Assembly: GCA_028023455.1 (NCBI GenBank)
Contig: JAQFVV010006273.1
Coordinates: 3,790,142-3,854,141 of the forward strand
Direction of reading: 5' to 3'
Source: Epiperipatus broadwayi
Taxonomy: Eukaryota > Onychophora > Udeonychophora > Euonychophora > Peripatidae
Length of the DNA: 64,000 nt
The notes under the pieces are model-generated. The model was given only the letters and a program-made list of their open reading frames with translations, was not told the DNA's origin and did no database searches. This document shows positions 1 to 11,204 of the stretch, one piece after another (position 1 is the stretch's first letter; each line of letters starts with the position of its first letter). The translations under genes were made by a program, and so were the position numbers.

Positions 1-870
1 GTGCTGACGAAAGGGCATTGAATTGACAATAATTAATCCATGATTTTACATCATGTCTCTTAAATCCAATTACAAAGAATGATTATTGATGCTTGAATTT
101 TGATGATGTTTGGTTGTGATGCCACATTATTAATTCCTTATATTGATTCTGATTTTTTGATAATTTTCTATGCTCATTAAAACCAATTATACCCTCGATA
201 ATGTGATGATTTTCATCATTACTTTTATAATTTTCATCTATACTAATACAACATCCAATAAATTTTTGACCAAATTTTACACTAAATATTTAAATGATAA
301 AGATATAAAAATGAGATGAAAGAATGCAATAATATTGATATTTAATAAATATATAAATAAACAAATTCCTTTTAAAAACTTGCTTTTTATATGACTATAA
401 TCATCAATAAAAAAAATCCAACGTTTTGACTATTTTATATAGTCTTTTTCAAGGCACACTAAAATATATATACATAATAATAAATGACACATTCCAAAAA
501 AAAAAAAATTAATAAAAATTACAAAAATATTCACAATTAAAAATTCACTTTTTATCACTCACCTTTCCTATTACAAACAATCATCACAAAAACCTTTTTA
601 TTTAAATAAAAAAAAATATTTCCTTTAAAACATTCAATCAATAACCTATTATTTTATTTTATTTTATTTTCATTAACATTCTATTTAACTCTGGTTTTAT
701 TCCTTTATCATTCTCTCATTGTATAATTTAACACATTCCAAAGGACTTATTTCAAAATTCCCATGCTTAAATTTATTCATGTGAATGTAAACAGCAGAAT
801 TTTTATCACCTAAATCAAAATAGACAAAAATAACACCCAATCACCTAGAAAGTCACAAAGTAAACAAAAT
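1..870 (-). pseudogene. 3' part of a Penelope-like element (distal GIY-YIG domain plus tail)
   Basis: Read on the minus strand, about 870 down to 700 encodes a segment containing SAVYIHMNKFKHGNFEISPL, followed by a stretch ending in ERMIKE. This pattern (H, then KHGNFEI, then an R/E-containing helix) resembles the distal half of the GIY-YIG endonuclease at the C-terminus of Penelope-like retroelements. The proximal half lies at 4797-5000 on the same strand, so one element appears to be split by the L1-like LINE at about 960-4795. Below 690 the sequence is a non-coding AT-rich tail that includes a hammerhead-like motif at 418-455. There is at least one in-frame stop near the join and the tail runs out of the window. 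The assignment rests on motif pattern and on continuity with 4797-5195; the exact join is not resolved. Confidence 0.6.
418..455 (-). ncRNA. degenerate hammerhead-ribozyme-like motif in PLE tail
   Basis: The minus strand reads GCCTTGAAAA, a hairpin (GACTAT, loop, ATAGTC), then AAAACGTTGG. This parallels the minimal hammerheads described in PLE terminal repeats: CUGANGA box, stem II, then GAAAC-GUU, in which the palindromic ACGU serves as stem III in dimers. Both boxes deviate from consensus (CUUGAAAA for CUGAUGA, AAAA for GAAA), so activity is doubtful. Confidence 0.4.
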
Positions 871-1382
871 ACAATAACTCCACATCCTCAAAAAGAAAGT
901 AGCAAAGCCAATAAACCAAAGAAAAAACTCAACACATCACACACCAAAACTCCAATCCTGGGGGAAAAGGATGGTTTGACTGGTCATTGGAATCAGGATC
1001 TCTCACAAGAAGTAGAGCTAACCCAACAAACTATACCAAATATTAATAAATGGAAATCAAGCTCTTATAAATTCTGGGTTTATACCACAACTACCCACAT
1101 TAAAACCAGATTCACAAGAATCACAAAGTAAACACAGAGTGTCATGGGAAAAAAAAAGGAAAACCTCTGAGCCCTCTGATACTGATTAGCACCAATGGAA
1201 GATGATCCCTATTTGGAATTACCAGATTCTTTGGAAAATGAGGACCTTCCAGTACTCATGGAATCAAATCTACTTTCAACTCTCATTGGAAGAAGCATCA
1301 GATCAAAAAACCAATTATAGTCATTTACTTCCAAATTCTCCCCGAGACCAAGGGCCAGCTGAGGGGGCAGGGACACTATATT

Positions 1383-1850
1383 ATGAACTATAAAATTGCA
1401 GAGATTAATGTTCATGGCCTCAACTTGTTGGCCCATGCTCATGCAATTAGAAATTGGATAAGCATTAACTCTCCTCACATCCTTCTAATCGGGGAAACCA
1501 AATTCCATAATAACACTGACACTAAAATAGAAACATTAATTGCCACCATGGGCTTCACTAAATTTTCAGTTGGACATTCAGCAGCTGGGGGGGGGGGGCG
1601 GTTGGAGTATTAATTAACAAAAAATTTCCTCCAAACAAATTCTGTATACTCTATTCAGATAACAACTTAATCTTATTAGAAATAGACTATTGGGGTTACA
1701 GCATAAATCTAGCTTATATATACACTTCAAACAGTCCTACTATTTATCACAAAATCATTCAGACTTTAAATGCTATCCTTAGCAACAAATCAGGCTCTTT
1801 ACTTATATTGGGAGATTTAACACCACATATGGTCACTTTAACTTAAAATT
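1383..1850 (+). pseudogene. LINE endonuclease (EEP/APE type) remnant
   Basis: The start reads MNYKIAEINVHGLN followed by ILLIGETKF. This corresponds to the N-terminal Asn and catalytic Glu blocks (the ET motif) of APE-type LINE endonucleases. After a run of G that breaks the frame (1587-1597), the next frame continues with GVLINKKF and then SLLILGDL, a damaged version of the GDFN block. The histidine-containing SDH block was not found. The enzyme would nick target DNA to prime reverse transcription; this copy cannot. Confidence 0.65.
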
Positions 1851-2669
1851 TCTTCCACTGATAAACAGAAACTTGATGTGTAGGGAAAGATTCCTTCCTC
1901 CTGAATCCTACTCCTTTTATACCAAATCCCACCAAACCCTAATAGACCTATTATATTATTCACCAGATTTACACTTTTATCTAAATGCAAAACTTTTACC
2001 AGTTTCATTTTTGGATCATATGGCCCTTGTAGTTACTCTTGGAACCATAGCTGGCCTCCCAACCCCAGAGGCTCTTCACAAAATCATGCAGATGGTAACA
2101 AAATCAAACATGACAGAGGCCATAGTGTCCGAATCTTATATATATTTTCACAAAATCAACATCCTTTCAAGACCAGCTGAAGAAGCCTGGTTTTCATTTG
2201 TAGGCATCCTACAGACAATATTAAAACACCACACCATGAAAGCCAAAGGCCCTAATGGCCTCTTCAGAGATCTTCTACAAATAGAGAATCTTCAGATGCT
2301 CCAAAGTCAACCTATCAAAACACAAGATATATATAGTCTTAAAAACCTATACTGATCAAGACAAAAATCCCTGGCAGAATACCTATTCATTAGGAGAGCC
2401 ATATGTTATTTATCTCAACAACACCACTGTACAAAAGGCTACTTGAGATGGGCACTTGGAGGAAAAAATAACAAAACCACTCTCACCTCCATCATTGCAG
2501 ACGGGAAAACCTTACTGGGAACACCTATGATGAACACAATAAAAGAACACTTCCGGCAAAGAATGCAAACCGCAATCTTCAATGGCACACAATCCTGGTC
2601 TGAGTTGATCCACAGGCACCACATGGGATCACAGAAAACCTACTCCAACTGAAAATATCTTCTCTTCCA

Positions 2670-4310
2670 GATGGTGTACATCCTGGATTACATGGGATTC
2701 CCAGATTCCTAATCCTACACCTCAATCAATTTGCAATTCCCATAATGAAGAAGATGGTGGATTACCTAGCAACTGGTAATAGAGTGATACCTAACCTTTA
2801 CCCAGTGGTGCTGGTTCCACTTATAAAAAAAAATCAGGTTATGGATCTCTCAAACATCAGACCAATTTCCATGACACCCCGTGATCAAAGACCTCATCCA
2901 ACCAAATGTCTTAAAGCACCTATCTAACAAACAATATGCCAAGAAGGGATTCTCTACTGCGCACACAATGGGCAACATAATCTCCATCATTGATTATGTC
3001 ATTATCCACCAGAAGTCAGGGCCAATAGCTATTCAACTGAACATTGCTGCAGCCTTTGACTCGGTATATATAGACATACTGTTAAATATTTTGGTCGAGT
3101 ATGATGTTCTTGCAGCTGTGGTCCAGATCATAAGCAATTTACTATACAACAGGGAAAGTTTCATCACTATGGATGGTAACATCACCTCCGGATTTAAACT
3201 GACACAAGCTCTCCCTCAGGGTTCCCCCCCTCAGTGCCCTATGCTTCATCACATATATAAATCCTCTCTTGATGGATTTGGAAAAAAATCTACCTGATCT
3301 CTTTATACCCAATTTAAACAGAGAATTTAACACATTTGCCTACATGGATGATGTAATGATCATCCTACCATCAAGAAAACATATTCTTTGCTACAAACAA
3401 TATTAAGCTGCTATACTGAGAAATACAGGCTGCAATTCAACCCCAGCAAGTCTGCCTCCTGGCAAATTGTTTCAGGAAGGAAAATCAACACCCTCTTCTC
3501 TGCCAAACCACAGAGATTATCTTGGGGTTTCCATCTTCAAATCTACCACAGCAATGATCAAAGAGATTCAGGATAACATCCTGGAAACAACAAACAAATT
3601 CATCATTTCCTTGTCACAAGTCTCCCTTTCCCTCCCTGGCAAGGTAGCACTAATTAACATGAATGTGATGCCAAAAATAACATACTTTCTTCCATTTATC
3701 AAATGCAACAAAAGCTTCATAAATAAAATAAATGGCTTGTGCTCAAGGCTTTTATGGAGAGGTAAAATGGTCATGATTAGCCTCAAAGGCACTCAACAAC
3801 CAAGAAAGCTAAATGGTCTTGCTCTCCACTCCATTCAGGCCTTGATTTACCAAAAAACCCACAACGTCATACACAACTTGGTAGCATCATATGGTTTTAA
3901 CACAATTCTCCAAGAAGCTTTGCTTCAAAAAAGGTAACACCCACTGACCGATCCCACCAGACACAAACATGGATCACTAGAAACACAAGTTTTATCAAAC
4001 AGCACTGTCCAATAACTGAGTTCACATTCAATTCTAAAATATCATTATGGCAAGCATACACAATCCTCCATCCAATCTTACATCCTATAATCAACACATT
4101 TTATTACAATAATCAGAAACTGGTATCCAACTTTAAAAGATGGAGTCTAGAGGCCAAATACCTAGACTTCCTCATTAAATACAACATTAATGGACTACCT
4201 ACTAATCACTTCCTCTTTTACAAATGAGGTCACAGCATAGACCCTACTTGCAGCATTTGCATGAACGGCGATGAGACATCGGAACACCTCTTCTCACAAT
4301 GTATGGGATT
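2670..4310 (+). pseudogene. L1-like reverse transcriptase and C-terminal zinc finger, decayed
   Basis: In successive frames I read the NIRPISMT block (RT motif corresponding to RPISL), then AFDSV (motif A, near 3053-3067), ALPQGSPPQCP (motif B region, near 3210-3245) and FAYMDDVMIILPS, with the catalytic YMDD at 3341-3352. Next come YLGVSIFKSTT and SLPGKVALINMNVMPK, typical of the L1-group region after the palm. At 4249-4302 the sequence CSICMNGDETSEHLFSQC forms a C-X2-C-X7-H-X4-C finger like that at the end of L1/Tx1 ORF2 proteins. Frames change near 2877, 3300 and 3480, and a TGA sits at a probable Trp position just before the finger (near 4226). It is not functional. Confidence 0.75.
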
Positions 4311-4796
4311 CAGAGTGATCCGAGAAATCATACTCTCCAACACCAAGATAGATTTCCAACTGATCTCATCTCTGAAGGATAGTATCAATACTAAAACCTA
4401 TCCAATAATACATCTCTCAATATTTTTGAACTATGCCATATGGGTTACACATTGTAAACTAATTATGGAACACCCACAACCTACTATAAAACATGTTTTT
4501 TCCAAAACAATGATTAAAATCAAGAATGAGAGACCAACTCCTGGCATTGTCAAAAACATTTGAGGACACTTGGACATTATACAATATGCCAAACAAATAA
4601 CAAGGCAAAAAAAAGGGGGAGGGGCTAACAATCAGATAACAAATATGTGAAAGATTTAATGTTCACACCATATTGCACAACATAGACTCATCAGAACCCA
4701 AATGGAAATAACAAGATAATTAGAACAACAATGTAAACATCAATTGTATGGTTACACATCACTGTATACATTAGAAATAAATTATTATTGAAACTA

Positions 4797-5195
4797 AATG
4801 TTTTAATCTAGTTTTTAATTTATTTTTACTAGTCCCAACATATTTCATTTCTACATTCTTTCTAAAACAATCCAAACATTTTATCAAATAAACTGAATTT
4901 ATAACCTCTAACCTATTATGTTCACCATTATTATTAATTAAAAAATCTAAACTTGCTTTTTTTTATAAACTGGACAAATTAAAACATTATATTTCCTATT
5001 AATTATTTTAACTAATTTTTTAACTTTAATAAATAAATCTTTGGATATATTGAAAGCAACATAAATAATTTTTTCTCTATTCCTATCCCTATCTAATCCC
5101 ATTCTATTTTTTATTTCATTTATATTTTTATTAGAAAATAAATGTTCAACTACACCCCTAGGATAATCATTCAAAAACATTCAACTACACCCATA
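4797..5195 (-). pseudogene. PLE fragment: linker and proximal GIY-YIG endonuclease
   Basis: The minus strand from 5180 downward encodes a basic region (IIYVAFNISKDLF, then KKLVKIINRKYNV) like the PLE segment between RT and endonuclease. Then comes VYLIKCLDC, KYVGTSKNKLKTRLKHL. The VYxIxCxxC ... YVGxTxxxLxxR pattern is the GIY-YIG core of Penelope elements. It continues, across the L1-like insertion, into 870-690. The upstream RT domain is absent because the fragment ends at an inverted junction near 5195-5240. Confidence 0.65.
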
Positions 5196-5490
5196 GGTTA
5201 ACCATTCAAAAAACATTCATTCCTAATAATATTATTTGAATGATTAGCCTAGGTTGTAGTTGAACATTTATTTTCTAATAAAATATATATATATAAATCT
5301 AATAAAATATATATATATAAATAGAATGGAATTAGATAGGGATAGGAATAGAGAAAGTTATTTATGTTGGTTTCAATAAATCCAAAGATTTATTTATTAA
5401 AGTTAAAAAATTAGTTAAAATAATTAATAGGAAATATAATGTTTCAATTTGTCCAGTTTATAAAAAGAAAGCAAGTTTAATTTTTTTAAT
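4940..5490. repeat. imperfect inverted repeat formed by two PLE fragments
   Basis: The arms are about 4945-5190 and 5240-5487, both containing the block TAGTTGAACATTTATTTTCT or its complement. The short spacer holds a small tandem duplication around ACATTCAACTACACCC. The arms differ by scattered substitutions and by TA-run length. Confidence 0.7.
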
Positions 5491-5519
5491 TAATAATAAA
5501 ATAGGTTAGAGGTTAGTTT
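5236..5519 (+). pseudogene. inverted second copy of the same PLE fragment
   Basis: This stretch repeats, in opposite orientation, the 4940-5195 segment (DRDRNRE, KKLVKIINRKYNV, CPVYKK), forming an imperfect inverted repeat of about 250 bp per arm with a centre near 5195-5240. It includes a short duplicated block ending in a TA run (about 5276-5320). It is cut at 5519 by the 5' end of RTE copy A. Head-to-head partial copies are a known habit of PLEs. Confidence 0.6.
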
Positions 5520-6646
5520 ATTAAGAAAAACAATATTTACAGTTGATATTTCTAATCTTCAGAAACATTCTAATGAATTGAAATTAGAACTTACAAATCG
5601 CTTTCAAGTATTAGATTTTGAACATGATTCAGATTTGAATGAAATCAATTTGAAAATAACTGATACACTTTTAAAAACTGCAACAAAGATAGCTGGTAGA
5701 AAAAAGCAGCAATTGACTAATAAAATTTCTACTGAGACTACAGAATTTATGAAGAAAAAAAGAAATATGAAGACGTACAAAAATGATGCCATAAAAAGGA
5801 TTGAATATCTCGAATTTTGTAAAATGGTATGGTAAAGAGTTGAAAATGATACAAAAAAGTATAACTGTGAAGTAACAAGGAAAGCTGTAGAAAAAAATAA
5901 AAGTCTCAAGAATGTAAAACAACATTTTGGTATTGGTAGGAAATTTATATTTGCAATAAAAAAAAATGGAATTATTACTAAAATGATAAATGACATCATG
6001 AAAAGTACCTCTTATATCTATTACATTTTCCAAATTGCCCAGAATTTTAAATGAGGAAGTGAGACATGCAATTAAATGTAAGAAGAAGGAAAAAGTTCCA
6101 GATAATGATGGAATTATAATTGGTATATTAAAAGAAGCAGGTGAAGAAATAGAAAACTTTTTAGTAAAATTATATATCAAATTTCTAAATGATAATAATG
6201 TACCAGATGATTGGAAGAATGCAGGAATAATATTAATATTTAAAAAAGGTGATGAAAAGATAATAGACATTATAGATCTATCAGCCTTTTATCAGTTTTA
6301 TACAAAATTTTCACCCAAGATACTTACAATTCATTTACAGAGAATATTGGATTTCCACCAGCCAAGAGAACAAGCTGGATTTAAAAATGGTTTTAGTACA
6401 GTAGATTATATCCAGATATTGAGAGAAGTTATAGAAAGGACAAATGAGTATGACTTGCCATTATATTTTGGATTTGTAGATTATGAAAAGGCATTTGATT
6501 CTATAAACATTTCTTCAGTGATTAAAGCATTGGATCATCAAGGTATAGATGTAAGATATTGTCATATTTTAAAGAATATTTATAAAAATGCAACACCAAC
6601 AATTAGATTACATAATGATGCTGGGAAAGTCAACATTGAGAAGGAT
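5519..6646 (+). pseudogene. RTE-clade LINE copy A, first part (endonuclease-RT linker and RT palm)
   Basis: This copy is 5'-truncated inside the ORF. It starts at the linker between endonuclease and RT, has a lysine-rich region, then DNDGIIIGILKEAGEE and PDDWKNAGIILIFKKGD, and continues to EQAGFKNGFSTVDYIQILRE and FGFVDYEKAFDSI (motif A). It matches copies B (10762-16743) and C (34882-38000) closely. The frame is broken near 5835 (TAA) and 6020. The sequence is interrupted after 6646 by two insertions and resumes at 8647. It starts abruptly in PLE sequence at 5519. Confidence 0.85.
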
Positions 6647-7002
6647 ATCAACAAATAAAAAATCCTTCTCCTTTTTTCTTTTCAAAAACTTTATTTTTTA
6701 TCTCAATACTGAACATATATATATATACATTAATATACAAAACTCCAACGTTTCAACTGTTTTATCTCATACAGTCATTTTCAAGGATCCTTGAAAATGA
6801 CTGTATGAGATAAAACAGTTGAAACATTGGAGTTTTGTATATTAATGTATATATATGTTCAGTATTGAGATAAAAAATAAAGTTTTTGAAAAGAAAAAAG
6901 GAGAAGGATTTTTTATTTGTTGATATTATTGTAGAACATATATATTTTAAAAGAAAAAGTGGATGTACCTTTGCTGTGTTATTATATATTATTGAGAAGG
7001 AT
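6635..7002. mobile_element. 344-bp palindromic insertion with 12-bp target-site duplication
   Basis: The 12-bp RTE sequence ATTGAGAAGGAT is present at both 6635-6646 and 6991-7002, while RTE copy B has it once. The insert (6647-6990) is mostly a near-perfect palindrome with arms of about 142 bp meeting at GGATCC (6785-6790), plus about 60 bp of non-palindromic tail on the right. Each arm holds a hammerhead-like motif next to the centre. It looks like a folded-back terminal fragment of a PLE inserted by a process that makes TSDs. Confidence 0.75.
6745..6831. ncRNA. head-to-head pair of hammerhead-like motifs at palindrome centre
   Basis: On the minus strand (about 6745-6787) I read CCTTGAAAATGACTGT, a loop, ACAGTT, then GAAACGTTGG. 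On the plus strand (6788-6831) the mirror copy has GAAACATTGG. The GAAACGUU box with palindromic ACGU fits the minimal PLE hammerhead, but the first box is CUUGAAAA instead of CUGAUGA. A divergent form may be inactive. Confidence 0.4.
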
Positions 7003-7011
7003 GTAAGATAA

Positions 7012-8646
7012 TGAGCTGATATTTTAAGTCAGCTCATATATATATAAGCTCACATATTTATAATTTCACAATAGATATTTTTCGAAGTTAAATAGTTGTA
7101 AAATAAAAATTAACAAATGATTTTAATTTAATGGGAAGGGTAAAATCTTAAACTTTTATTTTTGCTATAGATTTGAGCAAAAAAATTTTTTTAAAAAAAT
7201 AAAAAAAATAAAATATAATTTATTGTCAAAAATGTTAAAAGTGTTTAATTAAAAGGGAGAAAACTCGAGAGATAAAAGGGTGAGGGAAAGAAAACAAAAT
7301 TAGATTGTTGGTAGTAATTAGACTCTATTGTTGAAACTTTCATAAACTAAAAGTATTTGGTTAATAATTGCTGTTACGCTAATTAAAAAGAAAAAAAAGA
7401 TAAGAGAAAGAGAGATAAAATCACTTTTAGAGTAAGTCAGTTGACTTGAGAGACCAGCAAGGACAATAAAAAAAAAAGAGAGAAGCTGTGCTCTGAATCA
7501 GAAATTATTATAGAAACTTATTTTGCGGACTCTTTTCAAATGCATAGCGGCTAAAGTTATCAAAACCTTCCCCTTTGGGGAATTGGCCGCCACTCCATCT
7601 GAATGAAGCTACCGAAAGAGTCAAGGAATGGAAAGGAATGTATATAGCTAGCCGGACAACCAAAGGAACATCCATGGACACACCAGAATTCTCATATACA
7701 AGGACAAAGGCATGACAAATGGAATGTGAATCTATGAAAGTCAGGCCGCTTCGCTCTGATCAATCAGGGTAATTATAAACTTTTCAATTAATGGGAACTT
7801 TAGTTAAAACGTAATAGAACTTTATTTTTGATTTATTTTTCATTTATTATATTTGTTACGAATGTTTCAACAATAGAGGTGGGGAAATAAAAATTTTTTA
7901 ATATTGTAAACTATTTATGTTAATTCTCGTTAAATATTTTTATGAAATATTGGTATGACTGTATGTTAAATTATTTAATATCTGTTCGATCTAGAGGGTA
8001 ACAACAGGGTGGGGGTATAAAAGTGCACTGCCAAGCAACAGAGAACCTTAGGGCATTACTTGCTTGTTAGCAGAAAATAAGGGAAGTGTTGAAAGTATAA
8101 GAAAACGAAAGACACTTATACGTTCATTTTAAGTTTTTGCAAGTTATTTATTTACCAAATAAAGTGGGGTTTAAAAATAAACTTCAGGAAAGATTATATA
8201 CTATAAGTCGCCTTTGTATACACGCCTGCTAGAATCCGCAGTGTTAGTGTTGGTGCAAGTAAATCCATGGTAGATATTTGGGAAGAATACTTAGAAAGTT
8301 AACAGTTTGAAAATCAGAAATTGTAAGTCAGTTCTCTCTGGATCGGGCAGAAATATAATGTTATTAATAATAATAATAATAAAGGAAAGTTTTTTTTTGT
8401 ATCCAACGTATATTTGAATTCTTTAATTATTTATAATAATTAGTTAGTGTCCGTAAGTGAAAACCTCTGTCAGATTATAAACAAAATTTGTAATCGGTGA
8501 ATCGCCGTTCAAAAATAAATAAGACCAGGTTTACGTAAAGCTTCGTGGCCAGGTTCCAAGAGAGAAATCCTTGGTGGCACCCTCGGTGGTGATTCTAATA
8601 ATTAAGATTCAGTTATTAGGGGAAGGAAAAGAGTTGTAGTGTCACA
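7012..8646 (+). mobile_element. LTR-like insertion (probable solo LTR) in RTE copy A
   Basis: RTE copies B and C are continuous here, but copy A is split by 1635 bp that begins TGAGCTGA and ends TCACA (TG...CA). It is flanked by ATAA at 7008-7011 and 8647-8650, a possible 4-bp TSD. Inside are a TATA-like GGGGTATAAAAG near 8012 and an AATAAA near 8158, the order expected of an LTR promoter and polyadenylation site. A stretch at about 7440-7770 is clearly less AT-rich than its surroundings. An internal inverted repeat (CTATTGTTGAAAC near 7325 and GTTTCAACAATAG near 7862) is unexplained. No coding domain was recognised. The 4-bp TSD could be chance. Confidence 0.5.
8010..8026 (+). promoter_or_regulatory. 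possible LTR TATA box
   Basis: GGGGTATAAAAGTGC is a good TATA-box match within the LTR-like insertion, about 145 bp upstream of an AATAAA. This is motif-level evidence only. Confidence 0.4.
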
Positions 8647-9540
8647 ATAAGGTGACTCTATATCTCCAAAACTTTTTACAGCAGTGCTGCAAGAAGTATT
8701 TTGTGGCTTAAAATGGGAAACTAAAGAAGTGAAAGTAAATGGAAATTATTTAAGTCATTTAGATTTTTCAGATGATGTATTTGTTTTTGCAAATAATGCT
8801 TTAGAGCTGCAAGAAATGTTTCAGGAGTCATCAGATGAAAATAGGAAAGTAGGACTAAAGATAAATGTTAAAAAGACTAAAGTAGTGTTTAATCAACTTG
8901 CTCAAAATATGAAAATAAAGATTGATTATGATGAATTAGAAGAAGTTAACAGTTACAAATGCCTTGGACAGATTATTAATACAGATGAAAACATAATGGA
9001 TGAAATTAATCATAGAATTAAACTTGGTTGGAGTGCTTTTGGTAGAAATAACTTGATACTAAAAGGAAATATGTCTATGTGTTTGAAAAGGAAGATTTTT
9101 AACAAAGGTGTTTTACCAGTTCTTACTTATGGATCTGAGACTTGGACACTTAATAGAAGAGCAATACAGAGACTTCAGACCACTCAAAAAAGTATGGAGA
9201 GATGCATGTTGGGAGTAACAAGAAGAGTTCGAAAATGCAATATATTGGTAAGAGAACAAACAGGTGTTACTAACCTCAATGAAAAAATTAAAAGATTGAA
9301 GTGGAGTTGGGCTCTACATATTTCTAGAAAAGATGATAATAGATGGACAATTGAAATCTTACACTGGATTCCAAGAGATTGTAAAAGACCCAGAAAGAGA
9401 CCACATGTGAGATGGATGGATGAAATAAGAAAGTGTGTATGGGTGATGTGGAGAAGAGAAGCTAAAGATCGGAGAAGATGGATTGAACTTGAAGAGAACT
9501 TCATCCTGCAGTGGATTGATAATGTTTGCTGATGATGATG
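8647..9540 (+). pseudogene. RTE-clade LINE copy A, second part (RT palm C-motif and C-terminal domain)
   Basis: The sequence resumes at the RT motif B region (GGTGACTC..., SPK-like) and stays open from 8684 to 9532. It reads AVLQEVFCGLKW in the other copies, then LSHLDFSDDVFVFANNALE, the catalytic box where copy C has FADD and this copy SDD. It continues through KCLGQIINTDENIMDEINHR, VLPVLTYGSETWTLNRRAI and RSWxxHI-type C-terminal text to RKRPHVRWMDEIRK. The 3' end is a short (TGATGA)n tract, as expected for RTE elements. This is the least damaged C-terminal domain in the window. Confidence 0.88.
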
Positions 9541-10135
9541 ATGAATATGAAATTAAAAAATTTTAAACTTACAAATATCTTACTCAGATTATGAAAATAG
9601 ATGAAAATATAATGGTTAAAATTAATCATAATATTATATTTTGATGGTGTGCTGTCAGTAGAAATAATATTAAAAGGAAATGTGACTGAATATTTTAAAA
9701 GGAAGGTTTTAAATTGATGTGTTTTACCAGTTCTTACTTATGGATCTGAAACTTGGACATTTAATAGAAAAACAATATAGAGACGTTATATCAATCAACA
9801 AAGTATGGAGAGATATATGTTAAAAGTAACAACATGGTATTGAAAAATGAAATACACGGATAACAGAACAAGTATCGCTATCGTCATGGAAGGAAGTAAA
9901 AAAGCGAAATGGAACTGAGCTATTTATATTGTTAGATAAGATAATAATAGATAAAAAATTGATATTTAAATTACAAAAGATTATAAACGATCTAGAAAGA
10001 GAACACATGTGGGGTAGATGGGTAAAATAAGGAAGTTGACTGTTTATTGTAGAGAAATAATTTTATAAATTAGTGAAACGCATTAAACTTGGAGAGACCA
10101 TCTTGTAGTGGATCAAAAATTATTAAAAAAAATTA
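9541..10135 (+). pseudogene. older RTE 3' fragment (copy D)
   Basis: Directly downstream of copy A lies a second, much more decayed copy of the RTE C-terminus. It has TYKYLTQI, then DENIMVKINH, a damaged GSETWT block near 9740, and a trace of the RPRKRPHVRWMDEIRK region near 10000. It contains many stops and indels. Its greater divergence suggests that it predates copy A. Confidence 0.7.
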
Positions 10136-10749
10136 TAATAGTAATGATTGTTAAATAAGTTTATAAGCTGTAGATAGAAGAAATATGTTCAAAGTAATTT
10201 ACTATTACGTTTAAAATTTAAAAATAATAATAGAAAAAATTATAGCTGAAAAGCCTATGAATAATCGTAGAGAGAGGGGAGAATAGAAAATTCTGTTTTA
10301 GTCTGAGTAAAGTTCAAGTGTATTTGTTATCGTGAAATTATTGATAGACAACGATGAATAAATGCTGCAAGTAGGAAATCTGGTATTTCAAAACTTAGTG
10401 GCTTTTTTTTAAGTTTAAAATTTAATATGGAGAGGAATGAAGAAATTGGAATAAGTGTGTGTGCAATTATGCTGTAAAATATTTTTATTTAATGCTATTT
10501 TACATTTAAAAAGTATTGTTATTCGAATATTTTTATCTAATTAAATGGTTTTGATAAATTGTTCTTTCTCTCGCTTTCTCTCTCTCTCTCTTTTTTTTTT
10601 TTACAAATTAAACTACTGATTCAAAATATTTTTAAAATTACAAGTTTAAAAATGTTTCAAATTCCAATTATCTATAAGATTTGGGATTAAAATAAAAGTT
10701 TGCCATGTTATAGTTTTAATTATCTTAAATGGTTTATTAATATATGTAT
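10136..10749. other. AT-rich spacer, no gene recognised
   Basis: Contains a CT-rich run (about 10562-10602) ending in poly-T. No coding, RNA or repeat family was recognised. Confidence 0.6.
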
Positions 10750-10761
10750 ATAACATTACTT

Positions 10762-11204
10762 GGCTGAAGAAAGGAGTTTGCTATTAACTGAAAGGAGACT
10801 CTTTGATTCCTCTTGGAGGACTAAAAGGAACCGAGTAGGGCAAATTCCTAATGTCCACTCCATACGTTCTTTTCGTTGCAGCTGTTATTATTATGTGATT
10901 ATTCATATAGTATATATGAACATAAATGGGCTGCTCACCAACACTATTAGCCAGGGTGGTGAGTTTATTGGCTTTTTATCTCTGAGTTTAAGAACAAGGA
11001 ACACTTTGGTCTTTCTTCTCAGTTGCCTGATAAGGCAGAATGAAGGTTTGTGTAAATGATAAATATTTTTCTAATATATACAATTATGACAGACAAAAAT
11101 AAATCATGACCCTTATTCCAGGAGGCTGTAAAGTCACCAGTCAAGGCAGCGGCTGGTGGCCCATGGCAGAATATGCTAAGAATCCCCTGACTGTGGACCC
11201 AGGC
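10762..11204 (+). other. RTE copy B 5' UTR
   Basis: The first 300 bp (10762-11065) recur in inverse orientation at 34882-35136, inside the TSD-bounded copy C, which shows that they belong to the element. The untranslated leader ends at CCCAGGCTGCCATTTGATGA before the endonuclease reading frame. Confidence 0.75.

Larger units (their letters stand above)
960..4795 (+). mobile_element. L1/Tx1-like non-LTR retrotransposon, decayed
   Basis: The order of remnants is that of an APE-type LINE. A 5' region of unclear coding is followed by an endonuclease start (1383), a reverse transcriptase (about 2650-3400), a thumb-like region containing SLPGKVALINMNVMPKI (about 3600-3700) and a C-terminal C-X2-C-X7-H-X4-C finger (4249-4302). 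The 3' end is AT-rich (ATTATTATTG) at about 4795. The YLGV and SLPGKVALIN blocks are the pattern I associate with the L1/Tx1 group rather than RTE or CR1. There are many stops and frameshifts, including one at the G run at 1587-1597. It lies inside a minus-strand PLE whose two halves flank it. The left edge (about 870-1000) is uncertain and I could not identify a clear TSD. Confidence 0.75.
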
